Assembly (NCBI GenBank): GCA_945889545.1
Contig: CAMDCC010000087.1
Coordinates: 1-9,992, forward strand
DNA length: 9,992 nt
Source of the DNA: Bifidobacterium breve
Lineage (GTDB): Bacteria; Actinomycetota; Acidimicrobiia; IMCC26256; PALSA-555
Direction: 5' to 3'
The position numbers were made by a program, and so were the translations under genes. Of the stretch, positions 6,435 through 9,992 are shown in pieces. Numbering within the stretch: position 1 is the first letter of the stretch; each line of letters starts with the position of its first letter. The notes under the pieces were generated by a model. That model saw only the letters and a program-made list of their open reading frames with translations. It did no database searches and was not told the DNA's origin.

Positions 6435-7834
6435 GGTGGACGCAGGTGCGCCCACGGGCGTGCTGCTTCGAGTTGTGCAGCGACTTGGATGATCGTTGAT
6501 TCGTCGTTGGGTTGACCGACCACCTGCACCGAGACCGGCAGGCCGTCGCCATCGAGGCCGGCGGGTACCGCGACCGCGGGTTGGCCGGTCATGTTTGCCA
6601 TCGGGGTGAACGCGACGAGCTTCATGAGCTCGAGCATCCCGGCGAAGTCCTCGTCGCCCATCGCGGCCTCGCCCACCAGCGGAGGTGCGGCAGTCATGGT
6701 CGGCGTGAGGAGCACGTCGAAGCTTTGGAACCACTCGGCGAACCGGCGAGTCACCCGTTGGATCTCGTGCTCCGCGATCATGAGGTCCTTCGCCGTCATC
6801 CCCGTTGCGTACGCCAACAACGTCTGGTTCGGCGTGTCGAGTGTCTCGGTCGGCGGAAGGTCGAGGCGCGCCGCAGTTCCGCTCGCGGGGACGAGTGCGA
6901 GGGTTGTGACGTCGAGCTCGGGAAGCTCGACCTCCGTGAGCTCGTGGCCTTGGGCTTCGAGAAGTGTGAGCGTCGACGTCACCGCGTCGCGCCACGCGGG
7001 CGCGACCACAGTGTCGCGATCGACCGGCGTAGTGGTCCACGCCACTCGTAAGCGCCCCGGGGCTCGGCGAGCGTCGGACAAGTACGGCTGCGAAGGCGGG
7101 GCGAGCTGCCACACATCGCCGATCGCGGGTCCGGAGATCGCGTCGAGCAGGGCCGCCGCATCGGCGACGGTGCGCGCGATCGGTCCGTTCGTGGCGTTCC
7201 AGCTCTGAGGATGCGGGGCCGAGGAGACGCGCCCGCGCGACGGCTTGATGCCGAAGACACCGCACCACGCCGACGGGACGCGAATGGACCCGCCACCGTC
7301 GGAGCCTTGCGCAACGGGCCCGAGGCCCGCGGCGACCGCAGCACCAGCGCCGCCCGAAGAACCGCCGGGCGTGCGCGTCGTGTCCCACGGGTTGCGCGCC
7401 GGTGGGTACGCCGGCGTGTGGGTGACGGCGCGTGAACCAAACTCGGGAGTGTTCGTCTTTCCGAGGATGATGAAGCCAGCGCGCTTGATGCGCTTCACGA
7501 CCTCCTCGTCGTAGTCCGGCACGCGGTCGTGCCACTCGGCCGTGCCGTGAGTGGTGCGGATGCCTGCGGTGTCGTTGAGGTCCTTGATCGAGATCGGCAC
7601 CCCGAGGAACGGCGGGAGGTCCTTGGCGTCCTTCGCCGCCGCGAGCATCTTCTCGGCCTGACGCGCGGCCTCGCGAGCCTGGTCGCTGGCGACCGTGAGG
7701 TACGCGTCGAGCTGCGGGTTGAGCCGAACGATCCGCTCGAGGTGGAGCTCGATCAGGTCGGTGGGCGACACCTCACCGCGCCGCACGAGGTCGGCTTGGT
7801 CGAGCGCGCTCGTGAACGCGAGCTCCTGATCCAT
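6425..7834 (-). CDS. Amidase-signature family hydrolase
   Basis: This 469-residue enzyme should hydrolyse a carboxamide to the acid and ammonia or an amine. The Lys-Ser-Ser triad of the family is visible: K84 in PISIKDLNDTAG, S159 in TPGGSSGG and the nucleophile S183 in SDGGGSIRVP. The spacings of 75 and 24 residues match those of fatty-acid amide hydrolase (K142, S217, S241). The length is normal for a free-standing bacterial amidase. GatA of the tRNA amidotransferase shares this core, but no gatB or gatC gene adjoins it and the context is catabolic, so GatA is unlikely. The ATG at 7834 has an excellent ribosome binding site, AGGAG at 7846-7842, seven bases upstream. It is the first gene of a minus-strand pair with the acyl-CoA synthetase, which could activate the acid it releases. 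The substrate is unknown. Its stop codon lies inside a 24-bp tandem repeat. Confidence 0.94.
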   Translation of the reverse strand: MDQELAFTSALDQADLVRRGEVSPTDLIELHLERIVRLNPQLDAYLTVASDQAREAARQAEKMLAAAKDAKDLPPFLGVPISIKDLNDTAGIRTTHGTAEWHDRVPDYDEEVVKRIKRAGFIILGKTNTPEFGSRAVTHTPAYPPARNPWDTTRTPGGSSGGAGAAVAAGLGPVAQGSDGGGSIRVPSAWCGVFGIKPSRGRVSSAPHPQSWNATNGPIARTVADAAALLDAISGPAIGDVWQLAPPSQPYLSDARRAPGRLRVAWTTTPVDRDTVVAPAWRDAVTSTLTLLEAQGHELTEVELPELDVTTLALVPASGTAARLDLPPTETLDTPNQTLLAYATGMTAKDLMIAEHEIQRVTRRFAEWFQSFDVLLTPTMTAAPPLVGEAAMGDEDFAGMLELMKLVAFTPMANMTGQPAVAVPAGLDGDGLPVSVQVVGQPNDESTIIQVAAQLEAARPWAHLRPPIS

Positions 7835-7859
7835 ATCCCCGCTCCTGGCCCTTCGAGCC

Positions 7860-7871
7860 GTGGCATGCCAC
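7860..7871. promoter_or_regulatory. 12-bp perfect palindrome GTGGCATGCCAC
   Basis: GTGGCATGCCAC reads identically on both strands. It sits 25 bases upstream of the amidase start and 37 bases upstream of the dehydrogenase start. Its position between divergent genes suggests a dimeric repressor or activator site. I cannot assign it to a regulator family. Confidence 0.45.
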
Positions 7872-7887
7872 TTTTCTGTTCTGTAAA

Positions 7888-7903
7888 CGGAGGTTAACCT
7901 CCG
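7888..7903. promoter_or_regulatory. 16-bp perfect palindrome, candidate operator
   Basis: CGGAGGTTAACCTCCG is a perfect 16-bp inverted repeat ending 5 bases before the dehydrogenase ATG at 7909. Perfect symmetry of this length in a 74-base divergent gap is typical of operators for dimeric regulators such as the TetR family, which often control acyl-CoA genes; the family is a guess. In RNA the same bases could form a 6-bp stem, CGGAGG with CCUCCG, closed by a UUAA loop. That would bury the only GGAGG upstream of the dehydrogenase, which is in any case about 15 bases from the ATG and too far for normal use. Confidence 0.6.
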
Positions 7904-7908
7904 CCGCG

Positions 7909-9123
7909 ATGACCGTCACTGCTGAAGCGCTCGTGAAGGAACGGATCGACCAGCTCCTGACCGAGCATGTTCCGGGGAAGTGCTCCGACGAGGAGTTCTG
8001 GGGCGCGCAGTTCGATCTCGGGCTCGCGTGGATCCACTTCCCAGAAGGCAAGGGCGGGCTGGGGCTTGATCCGGGTTTCCAGGACCTTGTCGATCAGCGC
8101 CTCATCGACGAACACGCGCCCATGAACCTGCTCAACAACATGATGGGCGTCGGCATGGCCGGGCCCACGCTCATCGCGTTCGGCACCGAAGAGCAGCAGG
8201 AGCGCCTGCTTCGTCCCGACTTCACGTGCGAAGAGATCTGGTGCCAGATGTTCAGCGAACCGGGCGCGGGTTCCGACGTCGCTGCCCTCGCGACGCGCGC
8301 CGAGCGCGACGGCGACGAGTGGGTCGTGAACGGCCAGAAGGTCTGGACGAGCATGGCGCACGTCGCCCGATGGGGGCTTCTCCTGGTGCGTACCGACCCC
8401 GACGTTCCGAAGCATCAAGGCCTCTCGTACTTCTACATCGACATGCACCAAGCTGGCGTCGAGGTGCGGCCGCTGCGCCAGATGACCGGCGAGGCGGAGT
8501 TCAACGAGATCTTCTTCACCGACGCGCGCATCCCCGACTCGCAACGCATCGGGCCGATCGGCGAAGGCTGGAAGGTCGCGATCGCAACGCTGATGAACGA
8601 GCGCGTGATGCTCGGACGGGTCGGGAAGCTCACGGGCCAAGAGGGCGGCGTCGTGCGCCATGCGATCCAGATCTGGAACAAGCTTCCTGAGGACGAGCGT
8701 GACGCGGTTCGGCGTGACGAGCTGGCTCGGCTGTGGATCGAGAGCGAGATCGTTCGCCTCACGATGCATCGGGCCGAGCAGGGCCGCGCCGGCGGTACCC
8801 CCGGACCTGAGGGATCGCTCGGGCGCTTGATGGTGAGCGAGCACCAGTCTCGGGTCTTCAACTTCGTGGTCGACCTGCTCGGCCCCGAAGGCATGCTCAT
8901 CTCCGACTACGAGATGCGGCGACCCCTGATCATCGGGGAGATCTCGCTCGGCGGTGACGACAAGGTCGATTACCAGAAGGCGTTCCTCAGCACCCGCGGC
9001 GGCACGATCGGTGGTGGTACCACCGAGATCTCCCGCAACATCCTCGGAGAGCGCGTGCTCGGTCTTCCCAAGGAGCCCTCGCTCGATCGCGACCTGCCGT
9101 GGAGTCAGGTGCCGCGTTCGTGA
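7909..9123 (+). CDS. Acyl-CoA dehydrogenase family protein (second copy)
   Basis: This 404-residue flavoenzyme is expected to form a 2,3-enoyl-CoA in the cytoplasm. The FAD signature WCQMFSEPGAGSD covers 111-123, followed by VNGQKVWTS. The C-terminal TIGGGTTEISRNILGERV has G369 where medium-chain enzymes hold the catalytic glutamate. E231 in LMNERVMLG takes the isovaleryl-CoA-dehydrogenase position and is the probable base. Compared with the copy at 2819, it has longer segments before the last helix (around 340-365) and in the middle helical region. Both end in a similar tail of the form ERVLGLP-EP...PW-Q-P. The ATG at 7909 is the first standard start in frame, with none in the 50 bases before it. 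It has no well-spaced ribosome binding site, so translation may be leaderless or unusual. The next crotonase gene overlaps its stop. The substrate is unknown. Confidence 0.94.
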   Translation: MTVTAEALVKERIDQLLTEHVPGKCSDEEFWGAQFDLGLAWIHFPEGKGGLGLDPGFQDLVDQRLIDEHAPMNLLNNMMGVGMAGPTLIAFGTEEQQERLLRPDFTCEEIWCQMFSEPGAGSDVAALATRAERDGDEWVVNGQKVWTSMAHVARWGLLLVRTDPDVPKHQGLSYFYIDMHQAGVEVRPLRQMTGEAEFNEIFFTDARIPDSQRIGPIGEGWKVAIATLMNERVMLGRVGKLTGQEGGVVRHAIQIWNKLPEDERDAVRRDELARLWIESEIVRLTMHRAEQGRAGGTPGPEGSLGRLMVSEHQSRVFNFVVDLLGPEGMLISDYEMRRPLIIGEISLGGDDKVDYQKAFLSTRGGTIGGGTTEISRNILGERVLGLPKEPSLDRDLPWSQVPRS

Positions 9124-9974
9124 CCGCGCTCGGTTCGGAAGAGGTGCTCGTCGAGGTGGCCGACGGCGTAGGCATGGTCACGCTGAACCGCCCCGAGAAG
9201 CGCAACGCCATGACCCCGGCGATGGATCGCACCATGCGCGAGTCGATCCGGGCGCTCGACGCCGACGAGGCCGTGCGGGCGATCGTCATCACGGGCGCAG
9301 GCGACGTGTTCTGTTCCGGCATGGACATCTCCGGCGGCGCCTCGTCGTTCGACGCCGACGCGCAAGCCGCGCACGACGAAGCCGCCGGGTTCACGAGCGA
9401 CACCATCCACGAAGCGTGGTCGCTGTGGAAGCTCCCGACGCCCACCATCTGTGCGATCAACGGGCACGCCGTCGGCGCCGGTATGAGCTTCACGCTGCTC
9501 TTCGACATTCGCTACGTGTCCGACGACGCCAAGCTCTCGTTCGTGTTCCCCCGACGTGGGCTTGTGAGTGAGGCGAACTCCAACTGGCTGTTGCCCCGCA
9601 TGATCGGCGTGACGCGTTCGCTGGAGCTGTTGCTCTCCGGCCGCACGTTCAGTGGCCGCGAGGCGGCCGAGTGGGGCATCGCGGCGCGCTCGTTCCCCAA
9701 GGACGACGTGCTTCCGGCCGCGCTCGATCTCGCCCGCGACATCGCGGCGAACACAGCCCCCGCCAGCGTGTCGATCATCAAGCGGCTCGTCTATGAGGGG
9801 CTCGAGGACGACAATCGAGTGAAGTCGATGATCGACGAGACCAAGCTCACGTGGTGGAGCGGCCAGCAGCCCGACGCGCTCGAAGGCGTCATGGCCTGGA
9901 TGGAGAAGCGCGACCCCAAGTGGACCGGCTCCAAACGCCCCGACCTCCCCGACGACCTGCGCGCAACGGACTGA
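9120..9974 (+). CDS. Crotonase-fold enoyl-CoA hydratase/isomerase (second copy)
   Basis: This protein of 284 residues acts on an enoyl-CoA or related thioester. The oxyanion-hole segments are FCSGMDISGG (from F64) and GHAVGAGMS (ending at S123). As in the copy at 4001, the first hydratase glutamate is replaced (S123), and the second position is a hydrophobic residue in FVFPRRGLV. E151 in GLVSEANSNW lies at the isomerase-type acidic position, so an isomerase or other crotonase reaction is more likely than simple hydration. The chosen GTG at 9120 overlaps the dehydrogenase stop as GTGA, a common sign of translational coupling. A second in-frame GTG at 9099 would add seven residues (MESGAAF) and cannot be excluded. 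The C-terminal EGVMAWMEKRDPKWTGS matches the pattern of the first crotonase. The gene ends 18 bases before the window edge. Confidence 0.92.
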   Translation: MTALGSEEVLVEVADGVGMVTLNRPEKRNAMTPAMDRTMRESIRALDADEAVRAIVITGAGDVFCSGMDISGGASSFDADAQAAHDEAAGFTSDTIHEAWSLWKLPTPTICAINGHAVGAGMSFTLLFDIRYVSDDAKLSFVFPRRGLVSEANSNWLLPRMIGVTRSLELLLSGRTFSGREAAEWGIAARSFPKDDVLPAALDLARDIAANTAPASVSIIKRLVYEGLEDDNRVKSMIDETKLTWWSGQQPDALEGVMAWMEKRDPKWTGSKRPDLPDDLRATD

Positions 9975-9992
9975 CCCCGGGTTTTTCGGCAC

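Larger units (their letters stand above)
7835..7908. promoter_or_regulatory. Divergent intergenic control region
   Basis: This 74-base gap separates the starts of the minus-strand amidase operon and the plus-strand dehydrogenase operon, so it should hold both promoters. It is AT-richer than the genes around it between 7871 and 7900. TTTACA on the minus strand (7887-7882) resembles a -35 element for the amidase, but no clear -10 follows. On the plus strand no convincing promoter pair is seen. It holds two perfect palindromes, listed separately, whose centres are 30 bp apart. Shared control of both operons by one or two regulators is a reasonable inference; no regulator gene is in the window. 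Confidence 0.6.

Noticed and set aside
6372..7535. 387-codon minus-strand frame overlapping the amidase, ending in a repeated NIVTQW peptide
   Set aside because: It is a frame-shifted shadow of the amidase with an Arg-rich translation. The peptide repeat simply reflects the 24-bp DNA duplication. The amidase frame has an intact triad and an excellent ribosome binding site.
6425..7834. Amidase as GatA subunit of the tRNA amidotransferase
   Set aside because: No gatB or gatC lies nearby, and the neighbours are acyl-CoA catabolic genes. The shared amidase core alone does not indicate GatA.
2819..9123. The two acyl-CoA dehydrogenases as halves of one heteromeric enzyme, as in mycobacterial steroid-side-chain FadE pairs
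   Set aside because: In known pairs the genes are adjacent and usually only one subunit keeps the catalytic glutamate. Here they are about 4 kb apart in separate transcription units and both keep a candidate base, so independent enzymes are more likely.
9975..9992. Terminator after the second crotonase (CCCCGGG followed by TTTTT)
   Set aside because: A five-T run is present, but no adequate stem precedes it and the window ends here, so it cannot be judged.

Overview
The window is GC-rich, densely coding bacterial DNA. Several lipid/acid-CoA genes of the FadE/EchA/FadD type, G/C-rich third codon positions and frequent GTG starts point to a high-GC actinobacterium, perhaps an environmental lineage such as Acidimicrobiia. 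That placement is an inference from style; there is no rRNA or marker gene to fix it. I see no tRNA, rRNA, CRISPR array or phage genes. The only hint of a mobile element is a very short, uncertain gene fragment at the left edge.

Layout. Positions 1-154 hold a possible truncated minus-strand gene start and a short leader. A plus-strand cluster follows: a two-domain FtsX/MacB-type ABC permease (155-2797), an acyl-CoA dehydrogenase (2819-3982) and a crotonase-fold enoyl-CoA hydratase/isomerase (4001-4801). This cluster runs tail to tail, with a 4-base overlap, into a minus-strand pair: an amidase-signature hydrolase (6425-7834), transcribed first, and an AMP-forming acyl-CoA synthetase (4798-6354). 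The gap between these two holds a 24-bp tandem duplication and a small hairpin. A 74-bp divergent intergenic region (7835-7908) carries two perfect palindromes. It separates the amidase from a second plus-strand pair: another acyl-CoA dehydrogenase (7909-9123) and another crotonase (about 9120-9974) joined by a GTGA start/stop overlap. No gene-free stretch exceeds 300 bases.

How the genes may work together (inference). The amidase could release a carboxylic acid from an amide, the synthetase could load it onto CoA, an acyl-CoA dehydrogenase could introduce the 2,3-double bond, and a crotonase could hydrate or isomerise the product. No 3-hydroxyacyl-CoA dehydrogenase or thiolase is present, so a full beta-oxidation spiral would need genes elsewhere. 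Both crotonases lack the two glutamates of classical hydratases but keep an acidic residue at the isomerase position. Both dehydrogenases lack the MCAD-type catalytic glutamate but keep one at the isovaleryl-CoA-dehydrogenase position. The substrate cannot be read from sequence alone.

Overall this looks like a catabolic locus of known enzyme families. I find no convincing evidence for a wholly new kind of system. The points most worth checking are the paired palindromes between the divergent operons, the 24-bp tandem repeat ahead of the synthetase, the isomerase-like crotonases and the permease without an adjacent ATPase.
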